From CAYVHU01 sp964451415 (lineage in GTDB: Bacteria > Pseudomonadota > Alphaproteobacteria > Rhodospirillales > Magnetovibrionaceae), in NCBI GenBank assembly GCA_964451415.1, contig CAYVHU010000015.1, forward strand, positions 1 to 64,000: 64,000 bases of DNA, in the 5' to 3' direction. Positions within the stretch are counted from its first letter, which is position 1. Each line of letters starts with the position of its first letter. A program made the translations under genes and the position numbers. This document shows positions 44,409-53,153 of the stretch, one piece after another. The notes under the pieces are model-generated. The model made no database searches and was not told the DNA's origin. It saw only the letters and a program-made list of their open reading frames with translations.

Positions 44409-44720
44409 TTAATTTCGCAGTGTGCGGATGTAAGTGACGACGTCAATCATGTCCTGGCGGCTCAAAACGCCCTGCCATGACGGCATCAGACCTTTACCAG
44501 TGGTGATGGTCTGCAAAAGAACCGAGTCAGGGTTGACCAAGTCATCGCCCTTGGCGAAGCTCGGCACACCGGGCACGGGGCTGTTTCCATCTATGCCATG
44601 GCAGGTCGGACAGGAATGACTTTCCCATACTTTTTTGCCGGCGATCGGGTTTCCTGCATATGCGCCGCTCGCAATCAAGCTCAACGCAATGGCGAGTGTA
44701 AGTCGTTTCAAATTTCGCAT
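44409..44720 (-). CDS. Small class I cytochrome c
   Basis: The 103-residue product has a signal peptide ending at AYAGNPI, one heme site CPTCH, and the distal Met in KGLMPSWQGVLS, giving His/Met ligation. The C-terminal helix is DMIDVVTYIRTLRN. It is a soluble periplasmic electron carrier. It starts within the last codons of the activator gene (13-bp overlap), with GAGGAATC before the ATG. Confidence 0.92.
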   Translation of the reverse strand: MRNLKRLTLAIALSLIASGAYAGNPIAGKKVWESHSCPTCHGIDGNSPVPGVPSFAKGDDLVNPDSVLLQTITTGKGLMPSWQGVLSRQDMIDVVTYIRTLRN

Positions 44721-46063
44721 GATTCCTCAAGCTTTCGATAAAGTGTTGAAAGGCTGATATCCAGTTCCTTGGCGGCGGCTCTTTTATCTCCGCCCGTGGT
44801 CGCCATGGCCTGTTTGATAAGGCGCATTTCAAAGGCCTGCACCCGGGCCTTGTAATCCCCCAATAAAAGCGGTTTGGTCTCGCTCTCCTCATACCCTGCG
44901 GTCCCCGCAAGGGACGGCGGCAGGTCTTTCATCTCGATTTCGTCGCCTTCACGCAGCAGCAACGCACGTTTGATGACGTTGTCAAGCTCACGCAAGTTCC
45001 CCGGCCACGAATAAGCGTTGAAAGCATCCGTGACATCTTGGGAGATGCGGACGTTGCCGGTATTATACATTTCAGAATACTTGTTGATGAAAAATTTTGC
45101 AGCCGAAGAGATAGCCTCTTTTTGTTCGCGCAATGACGGCAACGGAATCGGGAAAATATTCAAACGATAGAAAAGGTCCTGACGGAAACGGCCTTCGTGA
45201 ACCATCTGTTCAAGATCGCGGTTGGTCGCCGCGATAATCCGCGTATCGACCTTGCGCACCTGGGAAGCCCCGACCGGGCGCACAACCCGTTCCTCCAGAA
45301 CGGTAAGCAATTTGACCTGCACGGAAATGGGAAGTTCGCCAATTTCATCGAGAAACAGGCTGCCGCCGGATGCGGAAACGAACAATCCGTCGTGTGTCCT
45401 GTCCGCCCCGGTAAAGGCGCCTTTAACATGTCCGAAAAGCTCGCTTTCAACCAGATTTTCAGGAATGGCCCCACAGTTGATGGACAAAAAAGGCTTATCG
45501 GCGCGGTTGCTCATCGAATGCAGCAAGCGCGCGTACATCCCCTTGCCGGTCCCCGATTCTCCCATCAACAGAACCGTTAAGTCGGTGTTGCTGACCCTGC
45601 TCAGCAAGCGCTGGACGCTCTGGCTCGCCGGCGTGTCGGAAAACCAGAATTGATGTTCGCCTTCTTGAACGATCTTCTTCAACAGGGTGTTTTCCTGTTT
45701 AAGGAGTTCCATATCGTAAATCTGTTGCGTCCGCCGAACGATATCCGTCACCCTGACGGGCTTGATCAGATAATCGACCGCCCCAATCTTCAATGCCGAA
45801 ACGGCCGTATTCAAAGACGCGTATGCCGTCATCAACAAAAAGGGGATATCAATATTGTTTTTACGCGCACGTTTCATGATTTCCAGACCGTCGATATCCG
45901 GCAGACGCAGGTCCGTTACGACCACGTCGAAATCCTTTTTCTTCAGAAGCTCCAAGGCTTCGTTGCCCGTCCCGACACTCATACACTCGATTCCGCTCTT
46001 GACGAACTGGCCTTCGAGCACTTGGCGAAACGCCGTTTCATCTTCGACCACGAGGGTTTTCAT
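44708..46063 (-). CDS. NtrC-family sigma-54-dependent response regulator
   Basis: The 451-residue product has a receiver domain with phospho-acceptor Asp51 (VVVTDLRLPDIDG), an AAA+ domain with Walker A GESGTGKG and the sigma-54 contact loop GAFTGA (residues 215-220), and a Fis-type HTH at the end (AAAKELDISLSTLYRKLEE). It activates sigma-54 promoters when phosphorylated by the kinase encoded upstream (ATGA overlap). Two sigma-54-like promoters lie ahead of the cytochrome genes at 57172-57187 and 61673-61690, which are its likely targets. Confidence 0.95.
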   Translation of the reverse strand: MKTLVVEDETAFRQVLEGQFVKSGIECMSVGTGNEALELLKKKDFDVVVTDLRLPDIDGLEIMKRARKNNIDIPFLLMTAYASLNTAVSALKIGAVDYLIKPVRVTDIVRRTQQIYDMELLKQENTLLKKIVQEGEHQFWFSDTPASQSVQRLLSRVSNTDLTVLLMGESGTGKGMYARLLHSMSNRADKPFLSINCGAIPENLVESELFGHVKGAFTGADRTHDGLFVSASGGSLFLDEIGELPISVQVKLLTVLEERVVRPVGASQVRKVDTRIIAATNRDLEQMVHEGRFRQDLFYRLNIFPIPLPSLREQKEAISSAAKFFINKYSEMYNTGNVRISQDVTDAFNAYSWPGNLRELDNVIKRALLLREGDEIEMKDLPPSLAGTAGYEESETKPLLLGDYKARVQAFEMRLIKQAMATTGGDKRAAAKELDISLSTLYRKLEESCEI

Positions 46064-47598
46064 TGCGCCACCTCCAGAACATGATGTTCATCAACGGGAA
46101 GCCAGATCGTAAGGGAGGTTCCATGCCCGATGACACTGCTGATTTTCATATGACCACCGTGTTCTTCGATAATGTCCTTGCACACCGCCAGACCCAGCCC
46201 CGTTCCCTTGCCCTTGCTCTTGGTCGTGAAAAACGGTTCAAACGCATGGGACATGGCCTCGCTGCTCATGCCATGGCCGTTATCGGAAATCACGATCAAA
46301 ACATCGCCGGCTTCATATTCGCTCGAAACGACAATTTCACCCGTTTCCTGATCGACGGCATCCGCGGCGTTAATGAACAGATTGATCAGGACTTGTGCGA
46401 TATGATCACCGACGATGGGGACCGCCGGTATATCCTTGTCCAGATCCAACCTCATGGTGATATGTTTGAGGCGCTGATCAAACCGCATGAAGTGCATGGT
46501 ATTGACGATCACGTCGTTAATGCTGGTCAGACTTTTTTCAAGGGAAGCGGGGTGGGCATATTCGCGCACTTCGGAAACGATATTGCTTAACCGTTCAATT
46601 TGTTCCGCAATCATGGACAGGGTTTCCACGGTCTCTTCGACCTTGTGCTCATCGCTGCCTTGCAAGGAATCGAGCGCCTTGAAATTCAACGCCATCAACG
46701 CTTGAATGGGGTTGCCGACCTCGTGGGCCAGCCCGGCGGCAAAGGAGCCGATGGTGAACATTTTTTCCTGTTCCGTGAGGCGACGATTGAACTCTTCAAT
46801 TTTTCGTTCCCGATTTTCCAATGAGGCCGCCATTGAATTGACGGACTCAACAAGCAGCCCGATTTCATCTTGGCGGTCCGTCTTGATCAAAGACCCGTAA
46901 TTGCCTCCGGCAATTTCCTTGGCGCGCATTTGCAGCTGCCTGACCGCTCGCAATAGCCCCGTGATAAAAATTCCACCGGAAATCAGGATTACACCCAGAC
47001 CGAAAAGACCTATGACAAGTAAAATCCACGCATAAAAGTCACTCTTTTTGCCATAATAACTTACAGATTTCGCTCTTTTGGACTTTATTTCATTAACGGA
47101 TTTTTGAAGGTAAGTATTTAATATATTAACTTCTTGCTTAACACGTCGCGCAACCCGGCCAAGCTGGGCGTCATTCGCCCCCCCCTTAAGCAACGCGTTC
47201 ATTTGATTGAAAAACAAGTCTATTTTCTTGAGATTATAGGGAGCGGCATTTGAACTTTGCAAAAAATGATGCATAAGCCCTTCAAGGTCCTTCAAGCGCT
47301 TTTCCCAGCTTCCCACACGAACAAAAACCATGCCGCGCGCCGGAATCGAAAGATCGTAGGCCAAACCGGAACTGATCATGATGCCTTCCAGGTACTCACG
47401 CTCCACGGTATCGAATTCGGCCAGCTTCAGAAAATCGTGTTTGAGATCATTCTTGAAATAAATAGCAAGGGATATTTCCACCAAAGCCAGAATCAACACG
47501 CCGCCCATGAGAAGAGCAACCTTAAAAAACAGGCCCTTCTTGTCCAGACATCCATCGCAGGATGGAAAGTGGGTTAAAATGTATCTCAACGCGTTCAT
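46060..47598 (-). CDS. Sensor histidine kinase
   Basis: The 512-residue product has two membrane helices (about residues 25-47 and 187-214) with a periplasmic helical domain between, a HAMP domain, the phospho-acceptor His292 in GLAHEVGNPIQALMALN, and ATPase motifs including NLFINAADAVDQ and GKGTGLGLAVCKDIIEEHGG. It is the partner of the NtrC-type regulator. The cytoplasmic N-terminus has a CDGC motif (Cys14, Cys17) that could bind metal or sense redox state. Confidence 0.94.
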   Translation of the reverse strand: MNALRYILTHFPSCDGCLDKKGLFFKVALLMGGVLILALVEISLAIYFKNDLKHDFLKLAEFDTVEREYLEGIMISSGLAYDLSIPARGMVFVRVGSWEKRLKDLEGLMHHFLQSSNAAPYNLKKIDLFFNQMNALLKGGANDAQLGRVARRVKQEVNILNTYLQKSVNEIKSKRAKSVSYYGKKSDFYAWILLVIGLFGLGVILISGGIFITGLLRAVRQLQMRAKEIAGGNYGSLIKTDRQDEIGLLVESVNSMAASLENRERKIEEFNRRLTEQEKMFTIGSFAAGLAHEVGNPIQALMALNFKALDSLQGSDEHKVEETVETLSMIAEQIERLSNIVSEVREYAHPASLEKSLTSINDVIVNTMHFMRFDQRLKHITMRLDLDKDIPAVPIVGDHIAQVLINLFINAADAVDQETGEIVVSSEYEAGDVLIVISDNGHGMSSEAMSHAFEPFFTTKSKGKGTGLGLAVCKDIIEEHGGHMKISSVIGHGTSLTIWLPVDEHHVLEVAQ

Positions 47599-47641
47599 GC
47601 TGCTTCGTCGTTCGCCCTTAACATGTGCCTCGGCCTCAGGA

Positions 47642-48160
47642 TCAGTGAAACTTTTTCAACTCTGGAAACGTGCTTGCGATTCTTTTGCGATCCCAAAGCA
47701 CGTATCCCTCCAAACGTTCACGGATGATCCCCTTCGCATCGACAATGAACGTCACGGGAACCCCCGTTATGCCCAGCACGTTCTTTGTCATGGTTTTTTT
47801 CAAATCAATATAATTCGCATACGTAATGTGACTTTGGCGAAGATACTCCTTAACAATCATCGGGTTATCATCAATTGAGAGACCAACAACACGAAAATGA
47901 TCGGGATCAAAACGCTCACTCAATTTTTGCAAATCGGGCATTTCGCGTCTACACGGAACGCACCACGTCGCCCAGATATTGAGAACGACCGTTTTTCCCC
48001 GCCATTGGTTAAAGTGTTCCACGCCTCCATCAAGCCTTGTCAGTTGAATATCCGCCATGGGTTGTCCATCGCGGGGCTCTGCCTGTTGTGCATTGCCGCA
48101 CGCATAAAGCACGGTGAGAAGCCCCAGCGCAAAACCTTTCCGCGTGAGCATCCCGAACAT
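47642..48160 (-). CDS. TlpA/ResA-like thiol-disulfide oxidoreductase lipoprotein
   Basis: The 172-residue product has a lipoprotein-type signal (VLYACGNA) and a thioredoxin fold with active site WATWCVPCRREMPDLQ and cis-Pro loop TGVPVTFIVDAKG. ResA-type proteins reduce the apocytochrome Cys pairs before heme attachment. ATG 48160 overlaps the TPR stop by one base, with AAGGA nine bases upstream. Its place after the ResB and CcsA genes supports that role. Confidence 0.9.
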   Translation of the reverse strand: MFGMLTRKGFALGLLTVLYACGNAQQAEPRDGQPMADIQLTRLDGGVEHFNQWRGKTVVLNIWATWCVPCRREMPDLQKLSERFDPDHFRVVGLSIDDNPMIVKEYLRQSHITYANYIDLKKTMTKNVLGITGVPVTFIVDAKGIIRERLEGYVLWDRKRIASTFPELKKFH

Positions 48161-48876
48161 CAATCCACATCCTTCTTTTTCACCTTTGCGTCCTTTTTGC
48201 GTGTGCTCACCTTGCGTATGGACGGATTTTTCGTTTGTGCGCCCGCAACCTTTTTCTTCTTTTTACGGCGCGCATCAAGTTTTGCTTCCCACTCCCACGT
48301 CGCAGACTTCGCCTTCATCAGAAACGGGTCGTCCTTGGCGGTAAGATGGACATAGGTGCGCATCGCGCCCAAGGCACCTTCCAAATCGCCTGTGTCCGCC
48401 AGGCTTGCCGCAAGTCCATAGTATGCGTTTAATTGTTCCTTGCGAATTTCCAACGCTTTTTGGAAAAGCGAAACGGCGCGTTCCGCTTGTCCCATGGACA
48501 GGTAAGCGAAGCCTAAATTCACAAAAACCGCAGGAACATGGGGGCGCATCTTACGCGCCAATTGCAAAACGGCGACGGCGTCCTTATAGCGACCATGCTG
48601 CAAAAGACTGACCGCGGCCTGGAAATGTTCCTTGAAGCTTCGTTCCTCGGGGCTGAGGACCTTTTTTTCTGCCTTCTCGGCATGCGTGGTGGGCGTCGCC
48701 GTAGCCGCGGGCACAGAAGGTTTGACGGGCCGCGTTTCAGACGCAAACTCGTTCCGCCACCAATACGCCTTCTTGCCGACGCTCGGCGCATAACGCAACG
48801 TCACCCCCCCGATGATCGTGCCGAGCACGACGACCAACGCCGCAGCCAGAAACCTGTCTTTGGTCTTCCTTGCCAT
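48160..48876 (-). CDS. Membrane-anchored TPR protein
   Basis: The 238-residue product has an N-terminal membrane helix (about residues 8-30), two to three TPR units (FVNLGFAYLSMGQAERAVSL, LNAYYGLAASLADTGDLEGA), and a strongly basic Lys-rich tail. TPR partners (CcmI-like) often assist cytochrome c assembly by holding apocytochromes. It is coupled to CcsA (one-base overlap) and to the TlpA-like gene. Confidence 0.85.
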   Translation of the reverse strand: MARKTKDRFLAAALVVVLGTIIGGVTLRYAPSVGKKAYWWRNEFASETRPVKPSVPAATATPTTHAEKAEKKVLSPEERSFKEHFQAAVSLLQHGRYKDAVAVLQLARKMRPHVPAVFVNLGFAYLSMGQAERAVSLFQKALEIRKEQLNAYYGLAASLADTGDLEGALGAMRTYVHLTAKDDPFLMKAKSATWEWEAKLDARRKKKKKVAGAQTKNPSIRKVSTRKKDAKVKKKDVD

Positions 48877-49709
48877 TATACCATTCCTTGATGTGCAGCT
48901 TCGGACAAAAACGGCACCCCGAAAAAGGTCAAAAACGCAAGCGAGAATATGGCCGTTATCAGCACCGCCGCCGTTGTCGGCGCAGGACGGCGTGTAATCC
49001 GGATATGCAGAAAAATCGCCGCCGAAATCCACGTCAGGAACGACCACACTTCAAGAGGGTCCCAATCCCAATAGCGCCCCCATGCGTTTTGCGCCCAGAT
49101 GGCCCCCGCAATCAGCATCATCGTTTCACTGACGAAGCCTGCGAAAACAAACCTGAACGCCAGTTCATCAAGAGACTCGCTGGACGGCATCGACACAAAA
49201 CGCAATCGTGAATTCTCCGGCACACCACGTGCATCAGCCACCCGTCGCGATAGGACCGAAAGGCTTAACCCCAACGCCACGACCAAACAGCCGATGAACA
49301 CCTTGCCGAAAGCGACATGGATCAACAGCCAATAGGTGTCGTAAGTCACCGGCAGCAGACTGTCATCTTGGGGCAAAATCAAAATCCACACGACCATCAC
49401 CGATAACAGGAACAACATGGGCGTGAGAACAGCGCGAATACGCTTGATAAATAAACAGGCCAAAAAAATCGCCAGATAATATCCCCATAAACCGCTCGCC
49501 AATGTCTCACGCAAATCCACATACGGGCCGTGTCCCAACCGCCCCCAGCGCAACATGATGAACATGGAATTGGCCGCAAGCGCGAGACCGAGAACCGTCA
49601 ACGCCAGGACATACCCGCTACGCCGCTTCCATGTTTCAAACGCCGCCGACACGGCGCTCGCAAAATACAAGCCCGTCGCCACAAAAAGCCAGATGGTTTC
49701 AACGTGCAT
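48876..49709 (-). CDS. CcsA/ResC-type cytochrome c assembly protein
   Basis: The 277-residue inner-membrane protein has about eight helices and the heme-handling motif WGRYWDWDPLEVWSFLTW. With ResB it forms the System II heme transporter and ligase. I chose ATG 49709, which overlaps the ResB frame by 11 bases. Alphaproteobacteria normally use System I (Ccm), so its presence here in the cytochrome operon is notable. Confidence 0.92.
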   Translation of the reverse strand: MHVETIWLFVATGLYFASAVSAAFETWKRRSGYVLALTVLGLALAANSMFIMLRWGRLGHGPYVDLRETLASGLWGYYLAIFLACLFIKRIRAVLTPMLFLLSVMVVWILILPQDDSLLPVTYDTYWLLIHVAFGKVFIGCLVVALGLSLSVLSRRVADARGVPENSRLRFVSMPSSESLDELAFRFVFAGFVSETMMLIAGAIWAQNAWGRYWDWDPLEVWSFLTWISAAIFLHIRITRRPAPTTAAVLITAIFSLAFLTFFGVPFLSEAAHQGMV

Positions 49710-50715
49710 ACGGCATATCCTTGCGCGAAAAATCCTGATCCCAAGGAACGGCCCTGAACTTCGTAAGGACATGCCAGGCTAGCCCCAGAACCGAAACGAC
49801 GGATGCGGCAAGCATCCACGCCATCGTCGGATCGTAGAATATGGTGTAGCCGACCCACGAACGAACTTCGTCGAAACGCAATGTTCCCTTGCCAAGGGCA
49901 AGGGTCTCGCCGACCTTGATTTCGCGTCGTTTGCGTCCTTGAATGACGATTAACGTCGGATTCTTGGGCGTACGGAACGTCCACGATTTCTTTTCGTCAT
50001 AGAGCGGCTTTTCAAGTTTAAGCCACAGCATCACCGGCTTGTTCGCCCCCGGGGGGATCCATTCGTTATTCAGCTTGAAATCGTTGATCGGATAGGACGG
50101 CATATGAACCGAGCCGGTGTAAACTTTGCCGGCGCCGTCCGTATACGTCAAAATCGGGGCAAACCCCTTGTTGGAGGTCGTATAAAAACGGTACCCCTCG
50201 ATCTTCAACGGCACGTCGTCGCCGATGACTTCTTCGCGCCAGACCCCCGCGTCGTTCGCAATCAGAACGGTGCTGCGGGTTTCGCGCCGGTTCATCTGCG
50301 GCGCGTATTTGACGCTAAAGCTACCTTGAATCAGTTTGATCGCATCCAGTGAGCGCCAGAAATGGAAACTTCCCGCCTCATCCACATCGACACTCAGAGG
50401 ATCAAAGGGAAAGCCCTGGGTAATTTCGACGTGCCCCTTCAAGGCAAAGAGAGACCCCCCCGCCGCCACCAGCGCCACCATCGCAAGACCCAAATGGAAC
50501 ACCAGCAAGCCGCCCTTGCGGCGCAACTGTTTATGGACCGCAATCGCCGCCAGCAAATTCACGAACAACACCGCGAAGGGAACCGTCACGGCAGCTCCTC
50601 CCGAGGTTCCCGTCCACCGGCTTAGCGCCAGCGCCCCCACAACCCAGGCCAGCAACGCAAGCGTCAACCACAAAGAAGCGGCCCAACGCAAAAGCGGTGC
50701 GGTTTCCAGCCTCAT
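49699..50715 (-). CDS. ResB-like cytochrome c biogenesis protein
   Basis: The 338-residue product has three N-terminal membrane helices (GGLLVFHLGLAMVALVAAGG is the third), a periplasmic domain (GHVEITQGFPFDPLSVDVDE, WVGYTIFYDPTMAWMLAASV) and a final helix. This is the ResB pattern in short form. It holds apocytochrome for heme ligation with CcsA. It overlaps the undecaheme gene as ATGA. Confidence 0.88.
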   Translation of the reverse strand: MRLETAPLLRWAASLWLTLALLAWVVGALALSRWTGTSGGAAVTVPFAVLFVNLLAAIAVHKQLRRKGGLLVFHLGLAMVALVAAGGSLFALKGHVEITQGFPFDPLSVDVDEAGSFHFWRSLDAIKLIQGSFSVKYAPQMNRRETRSTVLIANDAGVWREEVIGDDVPLKIEGYRFYTTSNKGFAPILTYTDGAGKVYTGSVHMPSYPINDFKLNNEWIPPGANKPVMLWLKLEKPLYDEKKSWTFRTPKNPTLIVIQGRKRREIKVGETLALGKGTLRFDEVRSWVGYTIFYDPTMAWMLAASVVSVLGLAWHVLTKFRAVPWDQDFSRKDMPYAR

Positions 50716-53153
50716 GGCGCATTCCGGCAGTTTTCACTGCTCATGGCCATCCACCTTCTTCCCACTTGACCGTTTCCAGGAGGACCCGCGGACCCACAAT
50801 TATTCGCGCTCCACTGACCGCTCTTGGCCCAAGTTCTCACCTTGAGAACAGAGTTCATGTAATAGGGCGGATTGTTATACGGTGCCGTCGTGTTATTTCG
50901 CACCTGCGTTCCCGCCGGAAGCCCCCCCTCGGGCCCGACGTCATTTAAATTCACTAAAAAGGCTTTGTTCTTCCATCCATGAGGCACCGCGACATGACAC
51001 CAAGAACACCTTAGCTTACCGATACGCTGATAATGAAAGCCATGCAGGTTCGAAGCCATCATCCCGCAGCAAAACCCGCTGCGTGTCGAAGAACTGAGGA
51101 TCTTCTGATAGTTATGGCACTTGAAGCACAGGTCGCTACTGCTGCCCGAACCGGTCGAAGAACTCCAATTCCCTTTCAAGAGGAAGTTTTTGTTCGACCC
51201 GTGCGGCCCCCAGGGATCGCCGTTCTCGTTAAGCGTGTTGTTCTTCGGCACCACCGTCTGCGGATTGGCCAGGGGGTCCGTTTCCGAACCGTGACAATCC
51301 GAACAATACATGGTCTGCGTGCCCAAATCCGCAGCACCGTTCCACGGTGGAAGGAAAAGCGCCAAATTCAAACCACCTCGGGTCGCCGCGTCGCGGCCGG
51401 TGTTTTTCATCACCGGGTGCCAGGAACGATGGTTCCCGCCAGGCTCGCCCTTGTCCGCGTCGGGGGACTGAAATTCCATCGCCTGATTTGTATACTGCGT
51501 CATGCCATTGGTTCCCGACGGCGTGCTGTCGCCCAGGTTGGGCGGCGTCGTGTACCCATAGTTGGAATGGCACTTCAGGCAAATCTGATATTCCCGCGTC
51601 ATATAAGGGCTGGAAACCAGATCGCTGGACCCCGGAGGGGGATTGCCGCGTTTAAGATCGAACCCGGTGGGGTTGGACATGAACGCCGCGGAGCCGTAAA
51701 TCGGTTCCACGCCCCACATGCCGCGGAGCACGCCCGAGGCAATGTTAGTGTGTCCCGCCGCGTGCAGATGCGTCCCTGCCGCGTCAGGGACGCTTGGATC
51801 GGCGTTGAACAGACGGTTCTTGATGACCCGATGCGGGTTGTGGCAATCGGTGCATTCGGCGTGACGGTTGGTCGGCGCACCGAGACCCAGGTTCAGCTGC
51901 GATTCAATGAAGTCTGCGCCTGCATTCAACACGCTCGACGTGCCGATATCATGCACCTCGGGCTGCTTGTCGATGGGCATTTTGCGCAGCAAGGCAAAAT
52001 CCGTCTTGATATCGGGAACCTCAAAACCGGGCGTCCCCTGATTCACCAAGACCGCCCCATTTGAAGAATGGCACTGGTAGCACGTTTCCTCGATGGCCGA
52101 ATTGCCGCCGGATTTCGGCGTTGAAATGCTATCGGTGCCTTCGCGCAGAAGGCGCCGCGCGCCCTGCACCGTATGGGTGTCATGACAATTCAGACATGAC
52201 ACCTTCCACACCTGAGCATTCACATCAAATTCCCGCAAGGACGACGCTGCGGACTGGTAGGTTTCATTGGCCACCAAAGAGTTGGCGTGCGCCGAACCGG
52301 TCCAACCGGCTTTGTCGTGACATGCCAGACAGATGATATCGTTATTCTGGTTGAACGCCCCCCCAGTGGGAGCCGCTTTTTGGAACCGGTTCAAGCGCAG
52401 AAACTTGATATTGGCATCCACCGTGTCGCGGATATGCGGGTCGTGACACGATGTGCATTGCACCTGACCCTTTTCCAGGGGAATCAGCGGCTTCACGCCC
52501 GGCACGCGGTTGCCGATCTCAGGCGTCGTGCTAGGCGGCCGCAATTCCCCATCGCGAGACGCCAGCGCATCGTCGTACGTGAACGAAATCGGATGGTCGT
52601 TGGTTAAGTCGGTACCGATCAGACGCGTGAACCCCGTCTTGCTGCCCGCATTCGCCGGCATGACGCCACCGGGGCCGGTGCCGGTAACCGCAATATCAGC
52701 GGTAAGGGGATTCTGGTCGGTCAAAGCGCCATTGAGAACATTCACATTGCCGATCGCCACCGTGCCATCGTGGCACGACAGGCACACCTTGCTGCTGCCG
52801 CCGGGCTGGTTCAGCCCCAGGGCATCCATGGAGCTTGAAGAATACAACTTGTAGGTCGTCGAACCGATATATCGATTCCATAACGGCGCAACCACGTTCG
52901 TCGATGCGCCGTGGGGCGTATGGCAAAACACGCACACCTCGTCTTCACTCGTCGCACGGACGGCGTTCCCACTATTAGCCGAAAGATTGTGCTTGGTATT
53001 CACGATGTCGGAAATGCGCGCCGCCCACGCCTCGGCGGGAAAAAGCGCCACCACCGCCAGCATCACAACCCCGAGCGCCACAACCCCGAACGTGAGGGTA
53101 TCAAACGCCGTGAACCGGACCCGTCTTCCAAAAATTCGTTGCATCCGCCTCAT
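50712..53153 (-). CDS. Undecaheme c-type cytochrome (11 CxxCH)
   Basis: The 813-residue product has a signal peptide ending near AWAARIS and eleven CxxCH sites: CVFCH, CLSCH, CTSCH, CLACH, CLNCH, CYQCH, CTDCH, CLKCH, CSDCH, CFKCH and CSWCH. Eighteen other His residues are available as distal ligands. Its N-terminal third (KHNLS, CVFCHTPHG, CLSCHDG, NDHPIS, CTSCHDPH) matches the order seen in the tetraheme cytochrome at 60773-61585. It is probably periplasmic or exported to the cell surface as an electron-transfer subunit. GGAGG lies six bases before the ATG. Confidence 0.94.
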   Translation of the reverse strand: MRRMQRIFGRRVRFTAFDTLTFGVVALGVVMLAVVALFPAEAWAARISDIVNTKHNLSANSGNAVRATSEDEVCVFCHTPHGASTNVVAPLWNRYIGSTTYKLYSSSSMDALGLNQPGGSSKVCLSCHDGTVAIGNVNVLNGALTDQNPLTADIAVTGTGPGGVMPANAGSKTGFTRLIGTDLTNDHPISFTYDDALASRDGELRPPSTTPEIGNRVPGVKPLIPLEKGQVQCTSCHDPHIRDTVDANIKFLRLNRFQKAAPTGGAFNQNNDIICLACHDKAGWTGSAHANSLVANETYQSAASSLREFDVNAQVWKVSCLNCHDTHTVQGARRLLREGTDSISTPKSGGNSAIEETCYQCHSSNGAVLVNQGTPGFEVPDIKTDFALLRKMPIDKQPEVHDIGTSSVLNAGADFIESQLNLGLGAPTNRHAECTDCHNPHRVIKNRLFNADPSVPDAAGTHLHAAGHTNIASGVLRGMWGVEPIYGSAAFMSNPTGFDLKRGNPPPGSSDLVSSPYMTREYQICLKCHSNYGYTTPPNLGDSTPSGTNGMTQYTNQAMEFQSPDADKGEPGGNHRSWHPVMKNTGRDAATRGGLNLALFLPPWNGAADLGTQTMYCSDCHGSETDPLANPQTVVPKNNTLNENGDPWGPHGSNKNFLLKGNWSSSTGSGSSSDLCFKCHNYQKILSSSTRSGFCCGMMASNLHGFHYQRIGKLRCSWCHVAVPHGWKNKAFLVNLNDVGPEGGLPAGTQVRNNTTAPYNNPPYYMNSVLKVRTWAKSGQWSANNCGSAGPPGNGQVGRRWMAMSSENCRNAP

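Noticed and set aside
51040..51080. GGTTCGAAGCC stretch as a tRNA T-arm
   Set aside because: It lies inside the undecaheme coding sequence and no cloverleaf can be built around it.
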